A stretch of 42,847 nucleotides of DNA, taken from assembly GCF_002608075.1 (NCBI RefSeq), contig NZ_LAHA01000070.1, positions 1,792-44,638 of the forward strand. The letters run 5' to 3'. The notes beneath the pieces are model-generated. The model did no database searches and was not told the origin of the DNA. It saw only the letters and a list, made by a program, of their open reading frames with translations. This DNA comes from Nostoc linckia z4 (GTDB lineage Bacteria > Cyanobacteriota > Cyanobacteriia > Cyanobacteriales > Nostocaceae). Within the stretch, counting starts at the first letter, position 1. Each line of letters opens with the position of its first letter. Shown piece by piece: positions 15,515-25,811 of the stretch. Position numbers and translations under genes: made by a program.

Positions 15515-17029
15515 CTAAGCGAGATTCAAGAATCCGCTTTGAATCAAATAAGCGGTATAAGTCATAAACAATTGAGAATCAATTGTTGGGCAAGCAATAG
15601 AACTTCCTGCTAATGCGTGAAGCGTATCTTGGCAACTAATATGTGGTCTTCTAGCTTGCAAGTACAAATCCGGAATAGTCAATTGTTCATCAGACCAACG
15701 TTCCAGTAAAAAGGGTCGCAGAGTATACAAAGGATTGTCTACAGAAGACACATTATTGATTAACTCTGATTGCCATTTTTCGTAGGGAATCATCTCAACT
15801 GAATAACCAAAAGAACGTATCCAGTCAACTAAAACTTTCAACGGCGCAGGTTGGGGATGTTGTAAATGGAAAGCCTTACCTATAGATTCCTTTTGGCGTG
15901 ATAGATAGACGATGGCTTGACTCACATAGTCCACAGGAGACATATCCATCATATATTCTACATCGGGGAAACTTCCCATTTGTAGACAGCCCTTGGCCAT
16001 CAAATTAATAAAGTCATGGGTGTTACAAATCCCTGTTTTGCTATCTCCAGAAATCAGAGGTGGACGATAGATAGTTACAGGAAGTCCTCTGTCACGGGCA
16101 ATTTTAACTAATCTTTCAGCTACCCATTTTGTTTGGGAGTAGCCAAGATAAATACCTTCCCAATGACTGAATTCATCCTGTTCTTTGACAACCTTACCAG
16201 CATAAACAGGTGATTCAAAAACAGCAACACTGGAAACGTAATGTACCGGCTTGACTTTAATTTGACAAGCTAATCTTAAAACTTCTTGAGTTCCCAAAAC
16301 GTTAGCAGCTTTCAATGCCGAATAGGGATAAACATAATTCAGCAAAGCACCGCTATGATAGATAGTATCAATTTTGGCAGCTAAGATTTGAAATTGTTCT
16401 AAACCAAGACCTAACAATGGCAAAGATAAATCGCCAACTACAGGAATAATTCGAGAATTATATTCTTCCTGCCAAATTGCATATTGCTGGAGATTATTTT
16501 GCAGTTTAGTCTTGCCTGCTTCAACACTATCAGCACGGACTAAACAATAGATATCTGCCTTAGTTTCCTGTAGTAATTCCCGGATAATAAAGGCTCCTAA
16601 AAAGCCTGTTCCTCCGGTTAAAAAGATGTTTTTCGGTTCGCCTATAGGTAAATTAGCAGCAGCACCAGGATTAATTGTAGGGTCAAGAACAGCCTCAGCA
16701 CCTAAATCTAAAATCAAGGGGGTAGTATTGACGTTAGAAGATGCTGATTTTGTATCTTGAATCGCTGAATCTTCTTGTAGTTCTTCGGCTAGACGCTGGG
16801 AAAGGGAGGCAATATTTGGGTAATGCCATAACAGCAGTGGAGATGGTTGAAATCCGAGCAATTTTTCTAATTTACTTACTAGAATCATTGCTTGGGCGGA
16901 ATCCAAGCCATAGTTTTCTAAATGTTCTTCGATGTCAATTTCAGCAGGTTCAACACCTAGCAATTCCGCTAAATTAGATACTAAAAAATGCTGAATATCT
17001 GCGGCGGTAAAAGACTGTTTTAAAGTCAT
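15515..17029 (-). CDS. hglB: HglB, ACP-thioester reductase that releases the glycolipid chain
   Basis: 504 aa. An N-terminal acyl carrier domain (about 10-90) carries Ser44 in NYGLDSAQ for phosphopantetheine. From about 133 a NAD(P)-binding thioester reductase domain follows (FLTGGTGFLGAFI, VVGDLSLPLLG, YVSSVAVF, YSQTKW with the Tyr-Lys pair, IYRPP). It should reduce the acyl thioester and free the product as aldehyde or fatty alcohol, fitting the alcohol aglycone of HGLs. It starts two bases after the stop of the enoyl-reductase gene, so it is last in a coupled minus-strand unit. Length and order match Anabaena HglB. Confidence 0.92.
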   Translation of the reverse strand: MTLKQSFTAADIQHFLVSNLAELLGVEPAEIDIEEHLENYGLDSAQAMILVSKLEKLLGFQPSPLLLWHYPNIASLSQRLAEELQEDSAIQDTKSASSNVNTTPLILDLGAEAVLDPTINPGAAANLPIGEPKNIFLTGGTGFLGAFIIRELLQETKADIYCLVRADSVEAGKTKLQNNLQQYAIWQEEYNSRIIPVVGDLSLPLLGLGLEQFQILAAKIDTIYHSGALLNYVYPYSALKAANVLGTQEVLRLACQIKVKPVHYVSSVAVFESPVYAGKVVKEQDEFSHWEGIYLGYSQTKWVAERLVKIARDRGLPVTIYRPPLISGDSKTGICNTHDFINLMAKGCLQMGSFPDVEYMMDMSPVDYVSQAIVYLSRQKESIGKAFHLQHPQPAPLKVLVDWIRSFGYSVEMIPYEKWQSELINNVSSVDNPLYTLRPFLLERWSDEQLTIPDLYLQARRPHISCQDTLHALAGSSIACPTIDSQLFMTYTAYLIQSGFLNLA

Positions 17030-17031
17030 TT

Positions 17032-18705
17032 TTAAATCTCCAATAATGTAGAACGTACTGGTTGATATTGACTGTAATAATTAGAGAGTTGCAGCCCTTG
17101 AATTTTCAAACTTTGGATGCGATATAAAAAGGCTGCGCCAGTCATAATTTGGTCAGCAACATCAACTACTCGGCGATTATTTGGGTCAGACAGGTAAGAA
17201 CCTTTTACCCAGTCATTGAAGCTACCCATTGCTGGCCCGCACCAAATTTGATAATCGACTTCTCGACCTTTTTCACCAGAATTAGACCAGCGAGAAGATA
17301 ATCCTAAATACCAGCGGAAAATCAACGCCATTTTTAGCTTAGGATTATTAACGGCTTTACCCAATTTTTCTGGATTTCTTTGGGATAAATAAGCTGCCGT
17401 TCCTTCCCAAACTTCAGCAATAGTTTTGCGGAAAACTTGTTTTTCTAATTTCTCTCTTTCTGCCAGAGGAATGTCTTCAATTGAGTCATAAGCACGATAG
17501 AGTTCAAATAATTTTTGCGCCCGCATGGGGAACATTGTACCCCGTTTGAGGACTTGCAATTTGACTCCCATTTCAAACATATCCGCGGCTGGTGCCATCA
17601 TCATATCAGCCATTTCTGCTTGAGCAAGTAATTTTTTTGTATGCTCACAAGCTCCAGATTCAATGCATGATTGATTTATAGAACCAGTTACTATATAAGC
17701 AGCACCCATCATGAAACCGGCTAATGCTGATTCTGGGGTACCAATTCCACCTGCTACTCCCACTCGAATGGGTATTTGATAATGATATTGGGCTTGAATT
17801 TCGTCCCGTAAAGCAACAATAGAAGGTAGCAAACAAACCAAGGGACGGTTATCTGTATGACCGCCAGAATCAGCTTCGACGGTGATATCATCAGCCATCG
17901 GAACTTTAGCGGCCAGAGTTGCTTGTAAGTCTGTAATTAATCCTTGTTGGAGAAGTTCTTTGAGAATTCTGGGTGGCGCCGGTTGCATAAATTTTGTAGC
18001 AACTTCTCGGCGGGAAATTTTGGCAATGACTTTATTTCTGATTTCAATTTGATTGGCGTCATTTAATCCCAAACCTGCTACGCGATAGTAGACAATGTTG
18101 GGAGTTAAATCTAGAAATGCAGATGCTTCTACTGTTTTTACCTGATATTTGAGATATAAATCTACAGCACGGCGTTCAATTGCGGGTTCGCTGGGACTGT
18201 GAATTAAATTAAATGCGTAAGGGCCTTGGGGTAAGGCTTGTTGAATTTTTTTAATGGCTGCTTCTAAGCGGTCTGGACTTAAACCACCTGCGCCAAATGA
18301 ACTTAAGATTTGGGCTTTTCCGAGTGCAATGACCATTTCTTCTGATGCAATTCCGCCAGCCATTGCACCGGTAGCGTAGGCATATTTGACATTATGAAAG
18401 GAGAGGAAGTTGGGATCTCCTAGTTGTTGAATTCTGACTGGTGGAAGAAATGTTAACAGGTCTACTTGTGCTGTTGTGCCATTTTCAGTGGGGGATAAAT
18501 ATCCCTCGTTGGTGACACCGATTTTTCCGGCAACTTTCACGATGTAGCAAGGTTTATCTAATACCATCAATTTGTTTTTGATGGTTTGTTGGTCGAAAGA
18601 TATAGATTCTAGTGAACCTTTCCAAATTTGGTTTTGAGTGGGGAACCAGGGGGAGAAGTTCAGGCCGTTATCGTGTTTACTTAGTACCGTATCTACGGTT
18701 GTCAC
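17032..18705 (-). CDS. hglA: PfaD-like flavin enoyl reductase of the glycolipid synthase
   Basis: 557 aa, with a GTG start at 18705 and GAGGGA about ten bases upstream. It belongs to the PfaD / 2-nitropropane-dioxygenase-like TIM-barrel flavoproteins that act in trans as enoyl-ACP reductases of PUFA-type synthases. Family features: LSSFGAGGLSPD, EADSGGHTDNRPL, a glycine-rich flavin phosphate site VGVAGGIGTPESALAGFMMGA in two halves, and the GPAMGSFNDWVKGS end. It would reduce the double bond left by HglD. The symbol hglA follows my memory of the locus between hglC and hglB in PCC 7120; the family call is firmer than the symbol. Confidence 0.85.
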   Translation of the reverse strand: MTTVDTVLSKHDNGLNFSPWFPTQNQIWKGSLESISFDQQTIKNKLMVLDKPCYIVKVAGKIGVTNEGYLSPTENGTTAQVDLLTFLPPVRIQQLGDPNFLSFHNVKYAYATGAMAGGIASEEMVIALGKAQILSSFGAGGLSPDRLEAAIKKIQQALPQGPYAFNLIHSPSEPAIERRAVDLYLKYQVKTVEASAFLDLTPNIVYYRVAGLGLNDANQIEIRNKVIAKISRREVATKFMQPAPPRILKELLQQGLITDLQATLAAKVPMADDITVEADSGGHTDNRPLVCLLPSIVALRDEIQAQYHYQIPIRVGVAGGIGTPESALAGFMMGAAYIVTGSINQSCIESGACEHTKKLLAQAEMADMMMAPAADMFEMGVKLQVLKRGTMFPMRAQKLFELYRAYDSIEDIPLAEREKLEKQVFRKTIAEVWEGTAAYLSQRNPEKLGKAVNNPKLKMALIFRWYLGLSSRWSNSGEKGREVDYQIWCGPAMGSFNDWVKGSYLSDPNNRRVVDVADQIMTGAAFLYRIQSLKIQGLQLSNYYSQYQPVRSTLLEI

Positions 18706-18890
18706 AGCAGTTGTCCCTCGAATTGTTAGCGTGAGAAAAGAAGAGGAAGGAATGTTATGTGCTGAAAGATTTATTTTTCAACGCAAAGGTACGCTGAGGT
18801 TAGCGCAAAGGTACGCTGAGGTTAATATGAGGAGGGGAAAGAAGGAGAATTTTGTTTTATCCTTGAAGTTTTCCCCTATTGAAAGATAGA
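18706..18890. repeat. hglC-hglA spacer with 'aacgcaaaggtacgctgaggttagcg' type repeat
   Basis: Between 18778 and 18826 the GCAAAGGTACGCTGAGG unit occurs twice. It is related to the dispersed repeats near 7245 and 23870. The spacer also holds the Shine-Dalgarno of the PfaD-like gene. No gene seen. Confidence 0.7.
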
Positions 18891-21800
18891 TTATTTGGAT
18901 TCTTCTTCGAGTAAGTTTTGGGCGCAGGCTAATTGGAGTTGGATGATTTCACTCATTTGCTTGCTAAATTCTTGTCTGGCTTGTAGGAAGGCTGTGTGTG
19001 CTTTAGTTATCTTGGAGTTGTTAGCGTTGAGTTTTTGATACTGAGATTTATTTAAATCTGACATGTGGATGATTCTACGAAGTTTTCGAGTGGTGGTTGG
19101 AGGAGAAAAAGTAGGTTGAGTGGTTGTTTGTTCAATTGCGGTTGACTCAGAAGATTTTACTTCTTGTTTAAATTCAAAAACGTTATTAATGATATTTTTC
19201 GCTGCAACTTTTTCAGGGTGGAGAGGGGAGGGTGGAATGCGATCGGGATTAGTTGTTTGGGAGGAGATTTCGCTGGGAATTTCTAATGAGGAGTTGGGTA
19301 AAATTTGAGGCTGGATTTTGGGGCGATCGCCTTTACATTTCTCAACTAAATTCCCAAATATTTGGCGGTTATCTTCAGTCAAAATGCTATCAGTAATTGA
19401 TTGTCCGCCTAAGGTTACAGTTCTCAGAGTTGCTTTACTTTGATTGGTAGTTTGGGCAACACTATATAGTGGCGATAAATCAACATCTACCTGGTGGCTA
19501 ACTAGTTTTGCCAGTGCTTTGACAAAAGCAGTATGGTCATCCATACCTCTACGATTTAGAGATACTGTAATGTGTTCTTTACCTTGGAGAATCTTATCAA
19601 TCCAGCGAGAACAGACATTACCTGCACCAGCTTCAATGAATATTTTGGCACCATCAGCGTAGAGGCGATTAACTAATCTGGGAAAGTCTAATTGTTGAGA
19701 AAGACCTGTAGCAATACTACGGGCAATTTCGCCACTCTCAAGTTTAATTGGTTGATATTCAGCAGCAGAATAAAATACAACGCCAGGAATATTTTGTGAT
19801 GGTAAAGTGTTTAATTTCACCAATTCACCATATTCAGAACGCATTGTTTCGCTGTGAATCACATGATCGAAGGGAGCCGGGAAAGCATTACACCCCAAGG
19901 TTTTTATGACTCGCTGACAGGCTTCTGGTTCGCCAGCAATTAATACTTCTTCCGGTGTATTAATCTGAGTTAAGTAAACACGCTGTTCATTTTTTAGACA
20001 TTCCCTTACTTGCTCTGGGCTAGCCATTAAAACATAGTTACCCCAAAGATTATTGTCTGAAGCCGAGGGAATTTTTGGTAGTCCCCAATACTCACGCACA
20101 GCATTTTTCGGCCCGGATAATCTATCGCCAAATAAAGCTGATGAGTTGAAGCTGCTACTACCTTCATAAAAATTGCTCCAAACTCCTTGGGCGACCATCA
20201 TGCTTGTTTCACCCAAGCTATACCCAAAAATATATTTAGGTTTAACTTGAAAATCATCACGAATAATCGTGGTGAGTAATCTGGTGCAAAACATTTCGGC
20301 TTCAAACATTGCTAGAGAATCATCTAGCAATTTCTTTTCTAGTGTTTCTAGTTCCCTAGTAGTGAATTTTTTCAAACTTCTGGGAAAAACTAGCGGTTCA
20401 ACATCAGCAGCGCGTTTGTAAATACTTTTAACCATTAAGTCGTTGAAGACTCTGGGAAATAAGCGAAATAGCGTGCGACCGATGCCAAGATAAGAATTAA
20501 CTGCTGCCGGATAAATGTAAGCAATTTCACCTTTTTTACCCAGTGGTTTAGCGGTGAAATAACTACCAACAGGAGTTTGCCAATCTCCTCCACGTTCAAA
20601 GGCATTATTTACACCTTTACGTGCAGATTCGATTTCTTTGAGTAATTCTTTTTGGTTGCGTCCTGTAATTGATAGGACATATTTTGCAGCCGATTGTTTT
20701 TGAAAGTTCTCAAAATATTCGCTAGCAATTGCTTTGAGAGAAGCAGAATTTTCGATGATTTTTTGGAAATTATCCAAAGCTGCAAATAAACTTGAGCTAT
20801 CATCAGCCGGGATGGGGAAAAGACAGAAAGGTTTTTCTTCTAAATATCGGCTGCTGCGTTCTTCTTGGCTACCTTCTTCTGATAAGATGACATGGGCAAA
20901 ACTGCCGTCACAGCCAATACTATTTAGTGCCGAAACCCTCGATTTAGCGTTTTTCCCTAAAAACCAAGGTCTTGATTCTGTAGCCACATAGAAAGGACTG
21001 CCTTGCCATACTTGCGGCGTTTTCACACCAGACCAGTTGGGGGTAGCGGGTATGTACCTGTGATACAAACAAAGAGCGTTTTTAATCAGGCTGGCAATTC
21101 CCGAAGCCACGTAGGTGTGACCGATATTTGCTTTGACGCTACCAATTGCACAGTGCAACCCATCTCCTACTGGCGGATAAGCTTGCAGTAAACCTGTAAT
21201 TTCGGCTGCATCTTCCTGGGGAATACCACTACCGCAAACTTCCAGGTAGTTTACCTCTGTGGGTTGGATACCTGCAATGTCGAAAGCTTGTTTGCAGACT
21301 TGGCTGATGGTTTCGCCGTCTACCACCGTGGAATTAGCTTGTCCGATGCTAACGGCATCAATAACTGCATAGATGCGTTCCGCATTTTCTAGGGCGGTGT
21401 CATGACGTTTGAGAACAACTGCACCCGCACCTTCGCCTACTGTCCAGCCGTCTGCGTTTTGGTCGTAACTCAAGGTATTGATACCCGTATTCACCTTAGC
21501 CATTTGGCTTCGCAGTAAGACGTTTTCGACACCGCCAGCCAAGTCAACGGCACCAACAACCACAGCGTCAACTTCTCCCGCAGCTAGTAGCATTTGTGCG
21601 ACTTCTAAAGCTTTGAGGGCGGAATTTTCGCCAGCTGTCATTGTAAATGCTGGCCCGGTGAAGTTCCACAAAGCAGAAATGCGACTTGCCATGATGTTGG
21701 CGATGTGGCTGACATATTCGCCGATTTCTACTGGATGATGAAGGCTATCTTTGACGATGGTTTCGAGTTGAGTTTGCTGTTCGTTGGGTAAAGAGATTTC

Positions 21801-23750
21801 TTGACTCAGTAAGCCTTCTTTAACTTGCCAAGGCAAATTCCATCTTTGCTGTAGTTGATGTACAGATAATTCTGTTTCGGCGGCAATGATAACTGCGACG
21901 TTGCTACCTTCTGGGATTTTCGCATCTTTGAGGGCGCGATCGCTCACTTTCAGAAGTAGTAATTGCTGTGGATTTAATTTATCTACTTCATTCGGTGGAA
22001 TTTTACACGCTAATGTATCGATTTCAAAATCTTGAATGTACGCCCCTACTGGTGCTTTACCTTCTGGTAAACCATACTCTTTGAGTAAATTTTCTTGGTT
22101 TTCTATACCCTGCCATCTTTGCGGCGGTAAAGAAACAAAATGCTGAGTGCCATCATAAATCGAACGTTCAAAAGCATCTAAACCATTGCATTTGCCGAAA
22201 AAGGCATCCATGCCGACAATGGCAAGTTTAGAAGAAGACGCGGAGATGGGGAGACGCGGGGACGCGGAGAGGGAAGAAGATGCGGAGATGGGGAGACGCG
22301 GGGACGCGGAGAAAGAAGTTTCTGTGTCCTCATCTTTTTGTGTCCCTGCATTCTCTTTCCCCGTGTCTCCGTGTCCCCGTGTCCCTGTGTCCTCTTCCAC
22401 TTGTTCTAAAATCAGATGAGAATTAGTACCGCCAAAACCAAAAGCACTGATAGCAGCCCGTTTTATTGCAGTGTTATTATTAGGCCATGCTGTAGCGGTT
22501 TTAACAATTTTGTCGGGGGAAATTTTACTGTTTTCTGTAGCTATGGGTTCAGTTACATTGAGAGTCGGTGGAATGACACCGTTGGACATACTTAAGATTA
22601 CTTTGGTCAAGCCAACCATACCAGCCGCAGTTAATAAATGACCGGTATTTGCTTTAGCAGAACCTATTAAAGGTGCGGCTTGATGTTGACCAAAGAATGT
22701 TTCGATAGAATTAAATTCTGTTGTATCTCCTAATAATGTGCCAGTAGCATGACACTCTAAATAATCGATGCTTTGAGGATTAATTTTTGCCTCATTATAA
22801 GCTCTCTCAAAAGCAAGGATTTGTCCTTTGGGATTGGGGCTGAGTAAATGCTTTCCTTTACCATCATTTGAGAGCCCATTGCCGCAGATGGTAGCAAGAA
22901 TTTTATCGCCGTCTCTGACAGCATCGGAATACCTCTTGAGCATCACCACGCCAACACCATCGGCGGGAATTAGACCTCTGGATGATTTATCTAAGGGACG
23001 GCTAAGACCGTTTTCTGGAAATCCTTGAACGCCAGAAAATAACATCCGCACAAATAGAGAATCTGCACTGCTGATGGCTCCGGCTAACATGACATCGGCT
23101 TTGTGCGATCGCAAATAATGAGAAGCCAGTTTAATGGCATAAAATGATGAGGAACAAGCAGCATCAAGACATAAGTTAATGCGGGATAATGATAAGGCTT
23201 GAGCGATTATGGCTGCTGGTAAGCCGGAAATCATCGCATTATATAAAGATGCTTGATTGGCAATTGGTAGAGTGGGTAAATCTAAATCTGGAAGTTGTAA
23301 AAGTTCTTTGAGGGCAGGTGTGATGGTTTTTTGGTAGATGGGAGAAAATAATTGATTGGAAAGTTTTGTGGGGAATGAAAGGTTTCCCAAAATTACACCG
23401 CATTTGGAGAGAACACTTTGATTGCCCCAATAACCGCTTTGGAGAATTGCTTGTTTGGCGGCGTACAATGACCATTTGAAGGTGTTATCTAAACTGGCAA
23501 GTAATTCTGGTGGTAGATTGTAGCCGGATGGGTCAAATTCAAAGTTGCGGATGTATCCACCTTTCAGGGAATATGTTTTATCTGGTGTACCTTTGAGTGG
23601 ATGGTGGAAGATTTCTGGATCTACTCCAAATTCTTGGATGGTTGCAGATGAGGTGGAGTCTTTTTTATTGATGATATTTTGCCAGAATTCTTCGGGGTTT
23701 TTGGCATCGGGGAATAGACATGACAATGCGATAATGGCGATTTTTTCCAT
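18891..23750 (-). CDS. hglC: HglC, ketosynthase-chain length factor-acyltransferase-like protein
   Basis: 1619 aa from the ATG at 23750 (MEKIAIIALSCLFPD), which has GAGGAT upstream; the frame extends 13 codons further to 23789. First ketosynthase about 1-440: Cys199 (DAACSSS), HATGT, NTGH. A low-complexity linker (about 449-510) follows. The second ketosynthase (about 511-930) has TAGENSA in place of the active Cys, so it is a chain length factor. An acyltransferase-like domain carries GYSLGE (Ser near 1176). The last 150 residues are polar and partly helical. The KS-CLF pair is as in PfaC of PUFA synthases and should set chain length. Second large gene of the hgl unit. Confidence 0.92.
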   Translation of the reverse strand: MEKIAIIALSCLFPDAKNPEEFWQNIINKKDSTSSATIQEFGVDPEIFHHPLKGTPDKTYSLKGGYIRNFEFDPSGYNLPPELLASLDNTFKWSLYAAKQAILQSGYWGNQSVLSKCGVILGNLSFPTKLSNQLFSPIYQKTITPALKELLQLPDLDLPTLPIANQASLYNAMISGLPAAIIAQALSLSRINLCLDAACSSSFYAIKLASHYLRSHKADVMLAGAISSADSLFVRMLFSGVQGFPENGLSRPLDKSSRGLIPADGVGVVMLKRYSDAVRDGDKILATICGNGLSNDGKGKHLLSPNPKGQILAFERAYNEAKINPQSIDYLECHATGTLLGDTTEFNSIETFFGQHQAAPLIGSAKANTGHLLTAAGMVGLTKVILSMSNGVIPPTLNVTEPIATENSKISPDKIVKTATAWPNNNTAIKRAAISAFGFGGTNSHLILEQVEEDTGTRGHGDTGKENAGTQKDEDTETSFSASPRLPISASSSLSASPRLPISASSSKLAIVGMDAFFGKCNGLDAFERSIYDGTQHFVSLPPQRWQGIENQENLLKEYGLPEGKAPVGAYIQDFEIDTLACKIPPNEVDKLNPQQLLLLKVSDRALKDAKIPEGSNVAVIIAAETELSVHQLQQRWNLPWQVKEGLLSQEISLPNEQQTQLETIVKDSLHHPVEIGEYVSHIANIMASRISALWNFTGPAFTMTAGENSALKALEVAQMLLAAGEVDAVVVGAVDLAGGVENVLLRSQMAKVNTGINTLSYDQNADGWTVGEGAGAVVLKRHDTALENAERIYAVIDAVSIGQANSTVVDGETISQVCKQAFDIAGIQPTEVNYLEVCGSGIPQEDAAEITGLLQAYPPVGDGLHCAIGSVKANIGHTYVASGIASLIKNALCLYHRYIPATPNWSGVKTPQVWQGSPFYVATESRPWFLGKNAKSRVSALNSIGCDGSFAHVILSEEGSQEERSSRYLEEKPFCLFPIPADDSSSLFAALDNFQKIIENSASLKAIASEYFENFQKQSAAKYVLSITGRNQKELLKEIESARKGVNNAFERGGDWQTPVGSYFTAKPLGKKGEIAYIYPAAVNSYLGIGRTLFRLFPRVFNDLMVKSIYKRAADVEPLVFPRSLKKFTTRELETLEKKLLDDSLAMFEAEMFCTRLLTTIIRDDFQVKPKYIFGYSLGETSMMVAQGVWSNFYEGSSSFNSSALFGDRLSGPKNAVREYWGLPKIPSASDNNLWGNYVLMASPEQVRECLKNEQRVYLTQINTPEEVLIAGEPEACQRVIKTLGCNAFPAPFDHVIHSETMRSEYGELVKLNTLPSQNIPGVVFYSAAEYQPIKLESGEIARSIATGLSQQLDFPRLVNRLYADGAKIFIEAGAGNVCSRWIDKILQGKEHITVSLNRRGMDDHTAFVKALAKLVSHQVDVDLSPLYSVAQTTNQSKATLRTVTLGGQSITDSILTEDNRQIFGNLVEKCKGDRPKIQPQILPNSSLEIPSEISSQTTNPDRIPPSPLHPEKVAAKNIINNVFEFKQEVKSSESTAIEQTTTQPTFSPPTTTRKLRRIIHMSDLNKSQYQKLNANNSKITKAHTAFLQARQEFSKQMSEIIQLQLACAQNLLEEESK
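22231..22396. repeat. Tandem repeats inside the hglC coding sequence
   Basis: Two near-identical units of about 38 nt (22231-22270 and 22273-22312; core GGAGATGGGGAGACGCGGGG) are followed by CCGTGTCTCCGTGTCCCCGT units to 22396. They encode a Thr/Gly/Asp-rich and Ser/Pro-rich linker between the KS and CLF domains, with a repeated SASPRLPISASSS peptide. The sequence resembles the intergenic STRRs of these genomes and stays in frame. Confidence 0.85.
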
Positions 23751-23867
23751 TATTTTTATCCTCAAGGTTTGGGTATTAGGGATGAGCAAAAGGCAGGATT
23801 TACGTTGTTCCCCAAACTTGAAAGATGTTTTATGCCGTTTCTTTGTGAAGCTGTGCCAAATTCTAGC

Positions 23868-23925
23868 TTTTTTAAACGCAAAGGTTCGCGGAGGTTAGCG
23901 CAAAGGTTCGCTGAGGTTTTCTCAT
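23868..23925. repeat. Dispersed repeat in the hglD-hglC spacer
   Basis: AAACGCAAAGGTTCGCGGAGG is followed by a second GCAAAGGTTCGCTGAGG unit. Same family as the repeats at 18778, 15390 and 7245. It lies in the 215-bp gap between hglD and hglC. Confidence 0.7.
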
Positions 23926-23965
23926 GATAATTAGGCGCATTTTCATAGAGAGGAGGAGAGGAGAG

Positions 23966-25693
23966 TTAGCTTCTGAGTAGTTTCATTGACCAGATGATGG
24001 CTCTGGCTCCGAGGAGGCGTGAGTAGATTTGGCCTTGGTGGTTGTGGATGATGATGTCGGCGGTGGCGCTACTGGGGGTTTTGGATTTGACTTCGCAGGA
24101 GACGTAGAAGGGTTCGTTTTGTGGTGTGGCTGCAAATTGTTCGTATTTTGCGACTTGTCCGGGTAAGCAACCTTCTTGGTGGAAGTGTTGTGTCCAAACC
24201 CAGAGTGCGTGCATACTTAGGTCAGTTGTATATGGGTTGACCCATTGGACTGGAAATTGTCCTTGTTGTTTCTGTGAAATTCCTTCCCACAGGCATTGTG
24301 TAGTGATTTTTTCTGGGGTGATATTTAAAACTTTTTGGATTTCTTGAAAAGCTTTGCCATGAAATAATGTAGCTTCTCCATTTTGATAAAAAGATTTACC
24401 AGTGAGAGTGATGATATTATCCTGTTCTAAATTAACTGCATCGTAAATTGGGACTGTGGGTATTTCTAGTAATAGTTGGATTTGGGCGCTGAAATGATAA
24501 AATGTTTTGCCAGCAGGATTTTTACTTGAAATTTTGGTGTTGAATGTAATCTGTTGACCGTTAGTTTTAGAAACTTCTTCAACGTCTACAATATATTCAT
24601 TTGCTAGAGTTTCGTTGAAAGTAATTCCTTTCAAAATTTTGAAATCTTGAGCAGCAAAAAATCTGTATCCTGGATAAAGTTGTTCGCAATAATCTATCAT
24701 CCATGAGAGAGCGCACGTAGCGGGTAATACTGGAGAACCAGCTATTACATGATCCAATAAAAATGGATTTTCTTCTAATGTCATGCGCCGGCGCAAACGA
24801 TAGCTGTGGAGTTCGGAATCTAACTCTCTAGCTAAGGGTACTAAAGGGCTGCCAATGACGACTTGTGTATTATCTTGATAGGCGGGATGCAATTCGTTAA
24901 CTAACATTTTTGTCCCAGCTTCTACGGGAATCACTTCAACTCCTCGTTCGGCAAAAGCTTTTTTGAGTTCTGGTGATACCATCCCACTGTCCCAAGCTCC
25001 CCAGTTAATTGCTACTACGTGGCATGAGGGATATTGTTGTTTGAAAATATGCGCTGATTTATTGAGGATTTCATTGGCGATCGCATAATCCGATTGACCA
25101 ATGTTTCCGTAAAATCCTGTTACTGAAGAAAACAAAACTAAATGCTGAAGTTGATTAGGATTAATACAACCCAATAGGTTTTCTAATCCCTTAACTTTGG
25201 CGGTATAAACTTTTTCAAAATCCTCTTCTGTTTTCTTTTCAATTAATTTATCGGCTAAATTTCCAGCACCATGTATAATGCCTGTAATTGACCCCAAACG
25301 TTGTACAGCATTAGCCAGTTTGTCCTGTAAAGCCTCTGTATCTGTAACATCAACGCTAATATATTCGGCTTTAGCTCCTGCTTTTTCAATTGCTGCGAGG
25401 GTCTTTTTAATTTCGCGGCTGGAGGTAATTTTGTTATATATTTTTTGCACATTCATGGGTGTGGGTTTCTCTCCTTGGGCAAGAAGATTTTCCATGATGC
25501 GTTTTTTCAATGCTGATTCTTCACAACCTTGAGCAAAATCTGGCTCAGTTTCTAATAATTCAGAGCGACCGAGAAGAATAAATTTACAGGGTTGTTGCTG
25601 GGCTAATTTGATAGTACACTCAGCCGTAATCCCTTTTGCACCGCCGCTAACGACAAAAACAGATGATGGACTAAGCTGGGCTGTTTTGCTCAT
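23966..25693 (-). CDS. hglD: HglD, ketoreductase catalytic half plus dehydratase
   Basis: 575 aa; the ATG at 25693 has GAGGA upstream. Residues about 10-290 are the catalytic part of a PKS ketoreductase: VVSGGAKGIT nucleotide motif, VLFSSVTGFYGN (Ser) and Tyr203 in SDYAIANE. The C-terminal part (about 300-575) is a PKS dehydratase-like hot-dog domain with His315 in LLDHVIAGSPVLPAT. It would reduce the 3-keto group and then dehydrate. It has no structural KR half of its own; that part seems to lie at the end of HglE, 118 bp upstream. Matches Anabaena HglD in type and order. Confidence 0.9.
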   Translation of the reverse strand: MSKTAQLSPSSVFVVSGGAKGITAECTIKLAQQQPCKFILLGRSELLETEPDFAQGCEESALKKRIMENLLAQGEKPTPMNVQKIYNKITSSREIKKTLAAIEKAGAKAEYISVDVTDTEALQDKLANAVQRLGSITGIIHGAGNLADKLIEKKTEEDFEKVYTAKVKGLENLLGCINPNQLQHLVLFSSVTGFYGNIGQSDYAIANEILNKSAHIFKQQYPSCHVVAINWGAWDSGMVSPELKKAFAERGVEVIPVEAGTKMLVNELHPAYQDNTQVVIGSPLVPLARELDSELHSYRLRRRMTLEENPFLLDHVIAGSPVLPATCALSWMIDYCEQLYPGYRFFAAQDFKILKGITFNETLANEYIVDVEEVSKTNGQQITFNTKISSKNPAGKTFYHFSAQIQLLLEIPTVPIYDAVNLEQDNIITLTGKSFYQNGEATLFHGKAFQEIQKVLNITPEKITTQCLWEGISQKQQGQFPVQWVNPYTTDLSMHALWVWTQHFHQEGCLPGQVAKYEQFAATPQNEPFYVSCEVKSKTPSSATADIIIHNHQGQIYSRLLGARAIIWSMKLLRS

Positions 25694-25726
25694 AAATCCT
25701 CGTAAAAAAATGTATAAATTTGTTTT

Positions 25727-25800
25727 TTCCTCCTCTGTGTCCTCTGCGTCTCTGTGGTTCGTAAAAAAAACCGCAGAGGCGCAGAGAGCGCAGAGAGAAG
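25727..25800. repeat. Dispersed repeat hairpin between hglE and hglD
   Basis: CCTCTGCGTCTCTGTGG..., a short A-run, then CCGCAGAGGCGCAGAGAGCG. The halves are complementary, giving a stem of roughly 10-20 bp with imperfections. It lies in the 118-bp hglE-hglD gap and could attenuate or stabilise the polycistronic RNA. Confidence 0.65.
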
Positions 25801-25811
25801 AGATGGAGTGA

